The notes below the pieces were generated by a model. That model searched no databases and had not been told where the DNA came from. It saw only the letters and a program-made list of their open reading frames with translations. The translations under genes were made by a program, and so were the position numbers. Below are positions 46,201-56,205 of a DNA stretch of 64,000 nucleotides, in pieces. Position 1 is the stretch's first letter; each line of letters begins with the position of its first letter. Source of the stretch: Bacteroidota bacterium (GTDB taxonomy: Bacteria; Bacteroidota; Ignavibacteria; Kapaibacteriales; UBA2268); contig SCSM01000021.1 in NCBI GenBank assembly GCA_004322215.1, positions 111,843 to 175,842 on the forward strand, written 5' to 3'.

Positions 46201-47394
46201 ATGAAAGGAAAAATGAAATATTATAACTTAGCATATATAAATCGCAAAATCGTATTCAGATTATTGTTCTTATTTATGTCAATAATTTTGATTATATCGA
46301 ACACATCATGTTCAAAACAGGCAAATGCTTATGAATCGAAAAAAGCCGAATTGGCAAGTCTGAAATCACAATTAACAGACATTCGAAATAAAATCAAAAC
46401 TTTAGAAAAAGAAGTTTCTGAAGGTGAGAATAATATTGGCGAAGGCAATATTGTCAATGTTAATGTACTTGAAGTTCGACCCGAACTATTCAGAAGATTT
46501 ATCGATGTGCAGGGAATTGTCGAATCAGAAAAGGCAGTTAGTATCGGTGCCAAGATGTCAGGTCAAATTGTTAGGGTATATGTACAAACAGGTTCAGTTG
46601 TCAAATCCGGCGAAATATTAATCCAGATTGACGACGATTTTTTAAAGAGAAATTTAGAAGAAGCCCAGAACGGACTCGATTTTGCAACAACTATGTATGA
46701 AAAACAAAAACGGCTTTGGGAACAGAAAGCCGGTTCAGAGGTTCAGTATCTCCAGGCAAAAAATCAGAAAGAGCAATTTGAAAAACGAATTGCATCAATA
46801 AAGGAACAAATCTCTTATGCTAAAATTATTGCTCCTTTCTCTGGTGTTATAGACGGTATTGTACCTAAGGAAGGTGAATTAGTAAGCCCCGGTTTACCCA
46901 TAATTAAACTCACAAGCATGTCAAATGTTAAAGTTACTGCTGAGGTTTCAGAGAATTATATTGCTTCAATGTCCGTCGGAGACCCGGTCGTCATTAACTT
47001 CCCCGATTTAAATAAAAGTATTGAAGCGAAAGTATCAGTGATAACTAAACTAATTAATACAACGAACAGGACATTCAAGATTGAAGTGAAACTACCTTCT
47101 CAACCGGCTGGACTGCGTCCTAATCAGTATTGCAGTGTTTCCATAAATGATATATCTAAAGAAAATACAATTCTAGCCCCATTGGCTGTATTACAAAAGT
47201 CAGGTGAGGACAGTTTTGTTTTTGTAGCGGATAACAGTAATAATTTTGAAAAAGCAAAAAAGGTTTTTGTTAAAACGGGATTATCATATAAAGATAAAAT
47301 TGAAATCCTCGACGGTTTGAAACCTGGTGACAGAATTATCACCGCAGGTGCATTTGATGTGGCTGACGGGCAGATTATCTTAGTTAAAAATTAA
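46201..47394 (+). CDS. RND efflux periplasmic adaptor (MFP) subunit
   Basis: A 397-residue membrane-fusion protein. A hydrophobic N terminus ends in NTSC, a possible lipoprotein site; a short coiled coil (KKAELASLKSQLTDIRNKIK) follows, then the lipoyl-like halves (VRVYVQTGSVVKSGEILIQID and APFSGVIDGIVPKEGELVSPG), a hairpin of helices and a beta-barrel (FKIEVKLPSQPAGLRPNQYCSV). ATG 46201 is chosen because AAAGGAG is six bases upstream; a frame from 46180 includes that site. It links TolC and the RND permease. Confidence 0.93.
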   Translation: MKGKMKYYNLAYINRKIVFRLLFLFMSIILIISNTSCSKQANAYESKKAELASLKSQLTDIRNKIKTLEKEVSEGENNIGEGNIVNVNVLEVRPELFRRFIDVQGIVESEKAVSIGAKMSGQIVRVYVQTGSVVKSGEILIQIDDDFLKRNLEEAQNGLDFATTMYEKQKRLWEQKAGSEVQYLQAKNQKEQFEKRIASIKEQISYAKIIAPFSGVIDGIVPKEGELVSPGLPIIKLTSMSNVKVTAEVSENYIASMSVGDPVVINFPDLNKSIEAKVSVITKLINTTNRTFKIEVKLPSQPAGLRPNQYCSVSINDISKENTILAPLAVLQKSGEDSFVFVADNSNNFEKAKKVFVKTGLSYKDKIEILDGLKPGDRIITAGAFDVADGQIILVKN

Positions 47395-47501
47395 ATTCGC
47401 AATGTTTGATGCAATTGTATTTGAAATTTATTAGCATATTATATTAAAGGAAAAATTTTAAAATTATATCCTTAACAGGATAAGAAATAGACAGGATAAA
47501 T

Positions 47502-50500
47502 ATGAAATTTTTTAAACCAACTAATTGGGCAATTGAAAATAAAATACCGGTATATATTCTTGCAATTTCCATTATTGTAATGGGATTTGTATCCTATGTT
47601 AATCTACCAAAAGAACAATTCCCGGATATAGTGATTCCAACAATAGTCGTTCAAACAATATATCCCGGCACAACACCTGCCGATATCGAAATGCTGATTA
47701 CCCGTCAGATTGAAAAGCAATTGAAATCGGTTACAGGAATAAAAAGGGTTACGAGTCAATCACTTCCCGATGTTTCGGTAATTATTGTGGAATTCACGAC
47801 TAATGTCACTCCTGCCGTAGCCAAACAAAGGGTAACGGATGCCGTAGATAAGAGTAAATCGGATTTACCGAATGACCTGCAGAAAGAGCCGATGATTCAG
47901 GAAATTGAATTTTCCGAGTTCCCTATCATGTTTGTAAATATTGCAGGCGATATGGAGCCATACAGGTTAAAATCCTATGCCGATGATTTACAGGAAAAAA
48001 TTGAAGCATTCAAGGAAATAACAAGAGTTGATATTATAGGAGCTCCAGAAAGAGAATTCCAGGTCAATGTTGATTTATTCAAAATGACAGCTGCCGGATT
48101 ATCATTCAATGATATCGAACGTGCTATCAGTGCCGAAAATGTTAATTTTTCAACGGGTGAGATTGTACTTGGCGGAGTCAGAAGGGATTTAAGATTAAAA
48201 TCTGAGTTTAAAAATACTGATGATATAAAGAATATTGTTGTTAAAGCAGCAAAAGGCAATCCTGTTTATATCAGGGATGTTGCCGATGTTCGTGATGATT
48301 TCAAAGAGCAGCAGAATTTTGCCAGGTTGAACGGTAAGCCGGTAATTACGCTTAGTGTAATAAAAAGAAGCGGTGAAAACCTAATCGAAGCATCAGAGAA
48401 AATCAACAATCTCGTTCAGGAGTATGAAAAGACTAAAATGCCTAAAGGAGCCAAAATCATTGTTACAGGAGACAGGTCTATTTCAACCAAGACAAACCTC
48501 GATGATTTGGTAAACAGTGTTATAATCGGTTTTATACTTGTTGTGCTTGTGTTGATGTTTTTCCTTGGTGTAAGAGATTCCATATTTGTGGGACTATCGG
48601 TGCCTTTATCATCATTTCTTGCATTTTTATTAATGCCGTTGCTCGGTTTTTCTTTTAATGTCGTTGTAACATTTACATTTCTTTTGGCACTCGGAATAAT
48701 TGTTGACGACGCAATCGTTGTAATTGAAAATACCCACCGGCTCTATACTAAGGAGCATCTTGAAATTAAAATGGCTGCTAAAACTTCTGCAGGTGAGGTT
48801 TTTATCCCTGTGTTGACAGGAACATTAACCACATTGGCACCATTTATTCCCCTGCTGTTTTTCCCGGGGATTGTCGGTAAATTCATGTACTTCCTGCCTG
48901 TAATAATGATTATCACATTGCTTGCATCATTATTTGTTGCGTTTATTATAAATCCGGTGCTTGCGGCTGAATACATGCATGTAGATAATACAATATACCG
49001 TAATCCCAATAATATTCATAAAATCGCAGCAGTTCTTGCCGGTTTCGGAATATTATTTCATTTGCTAACGTTACATGCAATAGGGAATTTGTTATTTCTG
49101 CTTTTACTACTTGGTTATTTGAATCAATATATTGTCAGTCCTATTTTAATTAAAGGATTCCAGGAAAGGTTATTCCCGTTAATTATCGGTTTATATAAAT
49201 CAACATTGAGATTTGCTTTAAAGGGAAAAAATCCATATTACATATTTTACGGCATGATTGGTATGTTTATATTTACCATAATATTATTTGGAATATTCCC
49301 CCCAAAAGTTAACTTCTTTCCTGAAGCAGAACCAAATTTTGTATATATATATGTAAAACTCCCGATTGGTACCGACGCGAAAATAACAGATTCCGTAACT
49401 AAAATAGTTGAGGAAAAAGTATATAAAATAATTGGGAGACGTAATCCTATCGTAAAATCAGTTATTGCAAATGTCGGCATCGGTGCCGGCGACCCGAATA
49501 ATCCCGACAGGGCGGTCATCCCATATAAAGGTAAAATTTCCGTTGCATTTGTGGATTTTGCAAAACGCGGAGGTGTTTCAACTCAAGAATACCTGGATGA
49601 AATAAGGAATACCATAAAAAATATGCCCGGTACAGAAATAAGAGTTGAAAAGGAAAATAATGGTCCACCGACAGGAAAGCCAATAAATATTGAAATTAGC
49701 GGTGATAAGTTGGAAGACCTTATAAATATCGAGGGACAGCTCAGGCAAGGAATTAGTGATGCAGATATTCCTGGAATTGAAAAATTGAATTCTGATATTC
49801 AGCAAAATAAACCGGAAATATTATTAACTGTAAACAGGTCAAGAGCAAATAGCGAAGGATTATCCAGCGGTCAAATCGGGATGGCTCTCAGAATAGCAAT
49901 ATTTGGTAAAGAAGCATCGAAATTCCGTGATGAAAAAGATGAATATTCGATTCAAATCCGACTCGACCCGAAATACAGAGATGATTTGAATTCACTTCTC
50001 AATATGCCAATTTCTTATCGGGACATGGCAACAGGAATGTTCCGGCAAATACCGATTTCTGCCGTTGCCGATATTAGTTATATATATTCATTTGCGAGTA
50101 TTAACAGGAAAAACCAAAAAAGGACAATTATCCTCAGCTCAAACGTTTTATCCGGCTATAATGCAACTCAAATCAACAGCCAGATAGCTAAAGTTGCGGC
50201 ATCGCTCCCATTACCAAAAGGTTATGAAATAAAATTGACAGGTCAGCAGGAAGACCAGCAGGAAGCTGCTAATTTCATTATGACATCGTTTCTTATTTCG
50301 ATTGCATTAATATTATTAATTCTGGTTACACAATTTAATTCAACCATAAAACCATTTATTATTATTACTCAGGTTATATTAAGTACAATCGGTGTATTTA
50401 TCGGATTCATTATTTTCAGATTTACTGTTTCTGTGGTTATGACAGGAATCGGAATTGTGGCACTCGCCGGAATTGTGGTGAAAAACGGAATTATTCTCAT

Positions 50501-50885
50501 AGACTTTATTGAACTTCTCAGAAAGGGGAAGGGTAACATCAGGGATATAATTATTAAAGGTGGTTCGATTCGATTTAATCCGGTTATATTAACTGCGAGT
50601 GCTACAACTTTGGGTGTTGTTCCACTGGCATTTGGATTCAATATTAATTTTGCAACTTTATTCTCTGAATTCAAACCGCACATATTCATCGGAGGTGATA
50701 GTGCATCATTTTGGGGACCATTGGCTTGGGCAATTATATTCGGTTTGACTTTTGCTACATTTTTGACTCTTGTTGTTGTTCCCTGCATGTATTTCATTCA
50801 GCACAGATACAAAGTTGGCAAAGCAAGGAAAAAAGAGTTAAAAATTTATTATCTGAGAAAAAAGCAAGCTGCATTGCAGAAATAA
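47502..50885 (+). CDS. RND efflux transporter permease subunit
   Basis: A 1127-residue RND permease of the inner membrane. N-terminal helix (VYILAISIIVMGFVSY), porter domain (PGTTPADIEMLITRQIEKQLKSV), the proton-relay helix GIIVDDAIVVIENTHR, and a mirror C-terminal half with GIVALAGIVVKNGIILIDFIE. Visible extra hydrophobic stretches between the halves (about residues 505-555: IAAVLAGFGILFHLL and LLFLLLLLGYL) make the protein longer than typical 1040-residue AcrB-type pumps. The substrate (drug or metal) cannot be told; no regulator is adjacent. Confidence 0.93.
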   Translation: MKFFKPTNWAIENKIPVYILAISIIVMGFVSYVNLPKEQFPDIVIPTIVVQTIYPGTTPADIEMLITRQIEKQLKSVTGIKRVTSQSLPDVSVIIVEFTTNVTPAVAKQRVTDAVDKSKSDLPNDLQKEPMIQEIEFSEFPIMFVNIAGDMEPYRLKSYADDLQEKIEAFKEITRVDIIGAPEREFQVNVDLFKMTAAGLSFNDIERAISAENVNFSTGEIVLGGVRRDLRLKSEFKNTDDIKNIVVKAAKGNPVYIRDVADVRDDFKEQQNFARLNGKPVITLSVIKRSGENLIEASEKINNLVQEYEKTKMPKGAKIIVTGDRSISTKTNLDDLVNSVIIGFILVVLVLMFFLGVRDSIFVGLSVPLSSFLAFLLMPLLGFSFNVVVTFTFLLALGIIVDDAIVVIENTHRLYTKEHLEIKMAAKTSAGEVFIPVLTGTLTTLAPFIPLLFFPGIVGKFMYFLPVIMIITLLASLFVAFIINPVLAAEYMHVDNTIYRNPNNIHKIAAVLAGFGILFHLLTLHAIGNLLFLLLLLGYLNQYIVSPILIKGFQERLFPLIIGLYKSTLRFALKGKNPYYIFYGMIGMFIFTIILFGIFPPKVNFFPEAEPNFVYIYVKLPIGTDAKITDSVTKIVEEKVYKIIGRRNPIVKSVIANVGIGAGDPNNPDRAVIPYKGKISVAFVDFAKRGGVSTQEYLDEIRNTIKNMPGTEIRVEKENNGPPTGKPINIEISGDKLEDLINIEGQLRQGISDADIPGIEKLNSDIQQNKPEILLTVNRSRANSEGLSSGQIGMALRIAIFGKEASKFRDEKDEYSIQIRLDPKYRDDLNSLLNMPISYRDMATGMFRQIPISAVADISYIYSFASINRKNQKRTIILSSNVLSGYNATQINSQIAKVAASLPLPKGYEIKLTGQQEDQQEAANFIMTSFLISIALILLILVTQFNSTIKPFIIITQVILSTIGVFIGFIIFRFTVSVVMTGIGIVALAGIVVKNGIILIDFIELLRKGKGNIRDIIIKGGSIRFNPVILTASATTLGVVPLAFGFNINFATLFSEFKPHIFIGGDSASFWGPLAWAIIFGLTFATFLTLVVVPCMYFIQHRYKVGKARKKELKIYYLRKKQAALQK

Positions 50886-50928
50886 ATATAAATAAGCAAA
50901 ACCACTACTGAATTTATTTTTATTTATC

Positions 50929-50956
50929 GTTCAGTATTCACTATTAATTATTCACC
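50929..50956. repeat. Heptanucleotide tandem tract (ATTCACT family)
   Basis: Four 7-bp units: GTTCAGT, ATTCACT, ATTAATT, ATTCACC. They are the reverse complement of the AGTGAAT family at 13593. Located between the RND permease and tRNA-Ser. Confidence 0.65.
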
Positions 50957-50964
50957 TACATTTG

Positions 50965-51051
50965 CGGAGAGGGTGGGATTCGAACCCACGGACCCGCAAG
51001 CGGGTCAACGGTTTTCGAGACCGCCCGATTCAACCGCTCTCGCACCTCTCC
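50965..51051 (-). tRNA. tRNA-Ser (anticodon CGA)
   Basis: Minus-strand class II tRNA: acceptor GGAGAGG with CCTCTCC and discriminator G, anticodon loop CTCGAAA, and a long variable arm GACCCGCTTGCGGGTC typical of serine tRNAs, then T-arm GTGGG-TTCGAAT-CCCAC. Anticodon CGA reads TCG. No CCA is encoded. Confidence 0.95.
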
Positions 51052-51164
51052 GGTTACTAATTTGCTTTCGCAATTTTTTAAGATTACAAAAATATGAACT
51101 TTCTCCCGATTAACAATCTTACCGAAACAAGCATTATCTTTGTAATTATACGTCTCTGAATAAA

Positions 51165-53210
51165 TTGTATTGGGAAATTTTATTGAATTTATTCAAAATA
51201 AATATTACTGTTTTTCTGATTATTGTCGGTTTTTTATGTTTAAAAGCTGAAACAACAAAAGACCACACTGTTATGGTTGCCGTCACAACTGATACGATTC
51301 CTACTCCAAGGATCAAACTATCATTTCCTTTAGACACATCTGCTCTTGAATATACAATTTACAGGAAATACATACTTGATGATAGTTGGGGTGAGACATT
51401 GTCATTACTTCCCGGAACTGCAACTGAATTCATTGATTCAAATATAAGGACAGGGAGAGGATTTGAGTACAAGGTAAAAAAGAAACTAAAGGATTATGAT
51501 GCATTCTTCTATACTTATGCAGGTATAAATGTACCTCAAACCGATTATAATGGTATTGCACTTTTATTGATTGATTCAACTGTCTCAGATTTATTAGATA
51601 GTGAATTAACCGTTTACGAGAATGACCTGATTCGCGATGGATGGCTCGTACACAAACACTTAGTTCCAAGAGCAGAGAAATTTAATCCTTCGGCAGTTCA
51701 TAGGGTAAAATCAATAATTTTAGATGAATACCGGAAATATAATAATGAGATAAAATCAGTCATTCTGTTCGGGAGGGTCCCTGTTCCCTATTCAGGTGAT
51801 GCAGCAGTTGACGACCATGACCCTGACCATCGCGGTGCATGGCCCGCTGATTTGTATTATGGTGAAGTTGATGGTAACTGGACTGATAATATAATAGACG
51901 AAAAAAGACCGGCAAGAGACGAGAACAAAAATATTCCGGGTGATGGGAAATTTGACCAGGTTGTTATTCCCTCGAATGTGGATATTCCTGTCGGCAGGAT
52001 AGATATGTATGAACTACCGGGTATGTCTCCGAGTGAAATTGAACTATTGAAAAGGTATCTCGATAAAAACCATAAATACAGAAGCAGGCAATTAATTGTT
52101 GATGATAAATGCCTGATTGATGATAAATTCGGCATGTACAGTTCAGAAGCGTTCGCTGCAAATGCTTGGATGAATTTTACTGCATTAACCAGTATTGAGA
52201 ATATAGATACCGGTAGTTTCTTGCATGACATGGATAATAAATCTTATCTTTGGGCTTACGGATGCAATTCCGGTGGTTATACCTCAGTTCTTAGGGTTGC
52301 ATACGTGCCTGAATTCAATAGTTTGACTTACAATTCTGTTTTCACAATTCTTTTCGGTTCTTACCTTGCCGATTGGGACTTTCCTGATAATATAATGAGG
52401 GCTGCTATTGCATCCGAACCATCTATTCTCACGTGCAGTTGGTCGGGAAGACCTTTCTGGCAGTTTCAGCACATGGGACTTGGAGAAACGATAGGATATT
52501 CAACGCTGCTTTCCCAGAATAATCAATATTTATATGAAACTTCGGGTCTATATGGATACAGGATGATACACGTTTCATTGATTGGTGACCCTACATTGAA
52601 AATGCTGTATGTTGCTCCCCCTGAAAATTTCAATATCATATCGAGTACAATTAGTCCTGATTCTGCATACATAACTATGCAATGGCAGAATTCTACCGAT
52701 TCTGATATTATCGGATACAACATTTACAGAACTGATGATTTGAAAAATAAATTTCAAAAAATTAATTCAGCACCAATAATTGATTCTGTTTTTATAGACC
52801 ATTCTCCGAAGTTCGGTAATAACATATATATGGTGAGAGCCATCAAAAATCAAAAATCTGCAAGTGGTAATTACTTCAATCTTAGTCTGGGATTGCTTGC
52901 GGAAACTGATTTCCCGAAAATCAATTTTACAGATATGACTGCATCGTTGTTCAACGTTTATCCCAACCCTGCATCAGACAGAGTATATATTGCATTTCTT
53001 CAGCAAAAAATCACGAGATTCACTATCGGAATTTACGATTTAAACGGGAAAATAATAAGGATTATAGGAGCAGGCAGAATCCCACCGGGAAGGTATTTAT
53101 ACTCCTGGGACTTGCGGGATATTAATTGGGATAAAGTTTCTGCTGGAATTTATTTAATAAAATTTGAAACGACTGAAGGGACTACTGTGTCAAAGATTTT
53201 AGTGTATTAA
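51165..53210 (+). CDS. Gingipain (peptidase C25)-related protein with T9SS sorting domain, paralogue 2
   Basis: A 681-residue secreted protein, paralogue of the gene at 8001. Signal segment (ITVFLIIVGFLCLKAE), FnIII-like N-terminal part, core with VILFGRVPVPYSGD, DHRGAWPADLYYGEVDGNW, VGRIDMYELPG, LWAYGCNSGGYTS, LFGSYLADWD and ILTCSWSGRP, then an FnIII-like segment (ITMQWQNSTDSDIIGYNIYR) and a T9SS type A domain (FNVYPNPASDRVYIAFL ... VSKILVY). The Cys of AYGC is conserved, but the gingipain His-Gly pair is not seen. The start must be TTG (51165 or 51183), because no ATG precedes the signal segment. Confidence 0.73.
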   Translation: MYWEILLNLFKINITVFLIIVGFLCLKAETTKDHTVMVAVTTDTIPTPRIKLSFPLDTSALEYTIYRKYILDDSWGETLSLLPGTATEFIDSNIRTGRGFEYKVKKKLKDYDAFFYTYAGINVPQTDYNGIALLLIDSTVSDLLDSELTVYENDLIRDGWLVHKHLVPRAEKFNPSAVHRVKSIILDEYRKYNNEIKSVILFGRVPVPYSGDAAVDDHDPDHRGAWPADLYYGEVDGNWTDNIIDEKRPARDENKNIPGDGKFDQVVIPSNVDIPVGRIDMYELPGMSPSEIELLKRYLDKNHKYRSRQLIVDDKCLIDDKFGMYSSEAFAANAWMNFTALTSIENIDTGSFLHDMDNKSYLWAYGCNSGGYTSVLRVAYVPEFNSLTYNSVFTILFGSYLADWDFPDNIMRAAIASEPSILTCSWSGRPFWQFQHMGLGETIGYSTLLSQNNQYLYETSGLYGYRMIHVSLIGDPTLKMLYVAPPENFNIISSTISPDSAYITMQWQNSTDSDIIGYNIYRTDDLKNKFQKINSAPIIDSVFIDHSPKFGNNIYMVRAIKNQKSASGNYFNLSLGLLAETDFPKINFTDMTASLFNVYPNPASDRVYIAFLQQKITRFTIGIYDLNGKIIRIIGAGRIPPGRYLYSWDLRDINWDKVSAGIYLIKFETTEGTTVSKILVY

Positions 53211-53221
53211 TTTTAAATCAG

Positions 53222-54904
53222 TTATAAGGTAATTACCTCCTTCTGCAATCTTTTTTTCTTCAATTCTTTTTCAACAAAGATTTTCTCATTAGTGAACGGA
53301 TTAATTCCGGTATAATACATCAGTGTTGAATAAGTTGATGGGGTCGGCGTGAAAACCTGCACCTGTTCAGGTTTCATCTTCAATTCTTTTTTAACAAATT
53401 CTTTCATTTTTATCATGTCTTTCAACTCGCAGCCGGGGTGTGCTGCTATAAAATAATATGTAAGAAACTGCTTTTTATTCATTTTCTTGTTTAGTAAATA
53501 GAATTCATCTTTGAATTTTCTCAAGCTCGAAGCAGTTGTTTTCCCCATTATTTTCAGAACCGATTCTTCGGAATGTTCAGGAGCGATTTTCATCTGTCCG
53601 GAAACATGGTGATTAATAACATCAGATAAATATTTATCTCCTGAAGCTTTATCTTCGAGAACAAGGTCAAACCTAATTCCGGAGCCGATAAACACCTTTT
53701 TAATGCCTTTGATTTTTCTTATCTTTTTTAAGAGTTCAATTTGTTTGGAGTGGTTGATATTCATCTGTTCACAGAGTTTGGGATTAGTGCATTTTTTATT
53801 CTTACAGCTACCCTTAATGCTCTGAATTTGACAATCCATGCCCCACATATTAGCTGTCGGTCCGCCAATATCAGTGATATAACCTTTGAAATCCTTGTGC
53901 CGAGTAATATCTTCAGCTTCTTTGATAATTGTTCCCTCACTTCTGCTTCTGACACGTCTCCCTTGATGGACAGCAATGCTGCAAAAATTACAATCGGCAA
54001 AGCATCCCTGGTGAGATAAAATAGAAAACTGAATTGTTTCCAGTGCAGGCACTTTCCCCTGTTTTGCATAATAAGGATGAACTTTCCTTTCGAATCCCAA
54101 TGAATATATACCGTCGAGTTCATCATTTGTCAGATAGTAATTTGGAGGATTTTGAATGAGGTATCTGCTGTCATGTTTTTGATATATCCCCCTGGCATTC
54201 AAAGGGTCGTTATTTTTATAAAATGTATTGAACATTTCGATAAATTTCATTTTATCTTTTGTTACATCTTCGAAACATGGTAATTCTAAGTATCCTTCCT
54301 TTTTTTCTTTAGAAGCATAACAAATACCTCTGATATGTTTATAACCTGATTTGTCATTTATAACATTTGCGAGTTCGACAATAGTTCTTTCGCCCATTCC
54401 ATAAATAAGAATATCTGCTTTTGAATCGAAAAGTATTGAACGCCTTATTGAATCGGTCCAGTAATCGTAATGTGCAATCCTTCGTAAGCTGGCTTCAATC
54501 CCTCCTATTATTACCGGTTTTGAACTTTTAAAATATTTTTTAATGAGATTTACATAAGTTATGACTGCCCTGTCAGGTCTTCGATTATTTACACCACCGG
54601 GGGTCAGGTCATCTTTTCTCTTTTTTTTAAGTAATGCTGTATAATTCGCAACCATCGAGTCCACACAACCTGCACTCACCCCCCAAAACAAATTCGGTTC
54701 TCCAAATTGCGATATATCTTCAGTTGAACTTATATCGGGCTGAGAAATAATTCCAACTTTATACCCTGCATCAATTAATACTTTCCCGATAACTGCAGAG
54801 CCGTCGAATGGACTGTCAATATAAACATCTCCTGAAATAAGAATTATATCGAGGGAGTCCCATCCAAGTTTTACAAGTTCTTCTTTTGTTGCCGGAATAA
54901 ACAT
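53222..54904 (-). CDS. YgiQ-family radical SAM protein
   Basis: A 560-residue YgiQ/UPF0313 radical SAM protein. The cluster motif is CFADCNFC (Cys301, 305, 308), preceded by IQFSILSHQG and followed by SIAVHQGRRVRSRS. The N-terminal part has RPDRAVITYVNLIKKYFKSSKPVIIGGIEASLRRIAHYDYW (seen in part: IIGGIEASLRRIAHYDYW) and the C-terminal part IAPEHSEESVLKIMGK and QVFTPTPSTYSTLMYYTG. The family is widely conserved but its reaction is not established. It is 4 bp downstream of the M16 peptidase. Confidence 0.95.
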   Translation of the reverse strand: MFIPATKEELVKLGWDSLDIILISGDVYIDSPFDGSAVIGKVLIDAGYKVGIISQPDISSTEDISQFGEPNLFWGVSAGCVDSMVANYTALLKKKRKDDLTPGGVNNRRPDRAVITYVNLIKKYFKSSKPVIIGGIEASLRRIAHYDYWTDSIRRSILFDSKADILIYGMGERTIVELANVINDKSGYKHIRGICYASKEKKEGYLELPCFEDVTKDKMKFIEMFNTFYKNNDPLNARGIYQKHDSRYLIQNPPNYYLTNDELDGIYSLGFERKVHPYYAKQGKVPALETIQFSILSHQGCFADCNFCSIAVHQGRRVRSRSEGTIIKEAEDITRHKDFKGYITDIGGPTANMWGMDCQIQSIKGSCKNKKCTNPKLCEQMNINHSKQIELLKKIRKIKGIKKVFIGSGIRFDLVLEDKASGDKYLSDVINHHVSGQMKIAPEHSEESVLKIMGKTTASSLRKFKDEFYLLNKKMNKKQFLTYYFIAAHPGCELKDMIKMKEFVKKELKMKPEQVQVFTPTPSTYSTLMYYTGINPFTNEKIFVEKELKKKRLQKEVITL

Positions 54905-54908
54905 ATTA

Positions 54909-56177
54909 TCATTTCATCGGAATGACATCAACTCTTACAGAATTTTTTAGTGACAATAAATACTCCGCAGTTAAATTCAAATCCCCAATATTCGGTTTAT
55001 TATATAAATCGAGAAGTGAATAGAATCTTTCTGGTTCATTCCAGAACAGTGACTGAAAAGCAATTACATCCGCTATACCCTGAGAGAACTGGACTTCATT
55101 AGCAAACTGAGTCCTGACTTGATTTTTTGATTTTTGTAATTCTTTTTTGACAGCACCGGCTTTCCTTATTTTTTCAGTTTCTTCAACTATCCCTTCATAT
55201 AACATCTCAGCAGTTATATCCGGTGTACTTGCAAAAGCATAGCAAATCAACATGGACGCTTTTTCACGCTGCTCGAGATATGCACCCGCCTGAGAGGCAA
55301 TTCTTTTCTCCTGAATCAATGATCTATAAAGTCGGGAACTTCTTCCCGAGCCAAGAATATTTGATAAAGAATCAGTAACAAAAAATTGTTTATCAACAAA
55401 TCCCTCGCAATGGAATCCAAGAAATACTGCCGTCAATGGGACATTGTCTTTGAATGCAATGTGTTTCTCTTTCAATTTGTTTGAATCATCAAATTTTATA
55501 TATTTATAATTTTTCCCCGATGGTTCTATATCAGAAAAATACTTTTTTACTTTCTCAATTAAATTACTGTTAACATCACCGCAGATAACAAGACAAGCAT
55601 TATCCGGCTTGTAGAATTTACTGTGAAATTCCTTAGCTTCTGTCAATGTTACCGCCTGCACATGTTCCTTTGAGCCATAAACTTCCCACGAATACGAACA
55701 TTTATTACTGAAAGAAGCAGAACATAATTTATCGTGCCATCTGCCATAGGGCTGTTCCTCGACATTTTGCTTGATTTCCTCACAAACTACATTCTTTTGA
55801 TTATCGAGAGCATGAGACAAGACATGAAAATTCCTGAGACGGTCCGATTCGAGCCACAGACCAAGCTCTACCTGGTGTGCAGGTAATGTCATATAATAGC
55901 AAGTCATGTCATAAGTTGTGTAAGCATTATTCGTACCCCCTGCAGATGAACAGAATTTATCGAATTCTCCTTTTTTAACATTTTTTGTGCCTTCGAACAT
56001 CAGGTGCTCAAACAGATGTGCCATTCCGGTTCTGTGGCTTTGCTCATTTTTTGAGCCGACCTTATAAGCAAGATGTACTGTAACAACTGGCTGTTCCTTT
56101 CTGTTGACAATAACAACCTGAAGACCATTATCGAGCTTATAGCTTTCTATTGGTATTGATTTTCTTAAATCGAGCAT
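54909..56177 (-). CDS. M16-family zinc peptidase
   Basis: About 422 residues of an insulinase-like M16 peptidase. The inverted zinc motif HLFEH (in GMAHLFEHLMFEGT) is intact, with the downstream third-ligand region NVVCEEIKQN. The C-terminal domain has TAVFLGFHCEG and QVRTQFANEVQF. No secretion signal is clear, so the enzyme may be cytoplasmic. I use ATG 56177; a TTG nine bases upstream is also in frame. It sits 4 bp before the YgiQ gene and 28 bp after the transporter gene, so a three-gene minus-strand operon is likely. Confidence 0.92.
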   Translation of the reverse strand: MLDLRKSIPIESYKLDNGLQVVIVNRKEQPVVTVHLAYKVGSKNEQSHRTGMAHLFEHLMFEGTKNVKKGEFDKFCSSAGGTNNAYTTYDMTCYYMTLPAHQVELGLWLESDRLRNFHVLSHALDNQKNVVCEEIKQNVEEQPYGRWHDKLCSASFSNKCSYSWEVYGSKEHVQAVTLTEAKEFHSKFYKPDNACLVICGDVNSNLIEKVKKYFSDIEPSGKNYKYIKFDDSNKLKEKHIAFKDNVPLTAVFLGFHCEGFVDKQFFVTDSLSNILGSGRSSRLYRSLIQEKRIASQAGAYLEQREKASMLICYAFASTPDITAEMLYEGIVEETEKIRKAGAVKKELQKSKNQVRTQFANEVQFSQGIADVIAFQSLFWNEPERFYSLLDLYNKPNIGDLNLTAEYLLSLKNSVRVDVIPMK

Positions 56178-56205
56178 ATTATTCAATATAAAAATTTTAA
56201 ACTAA

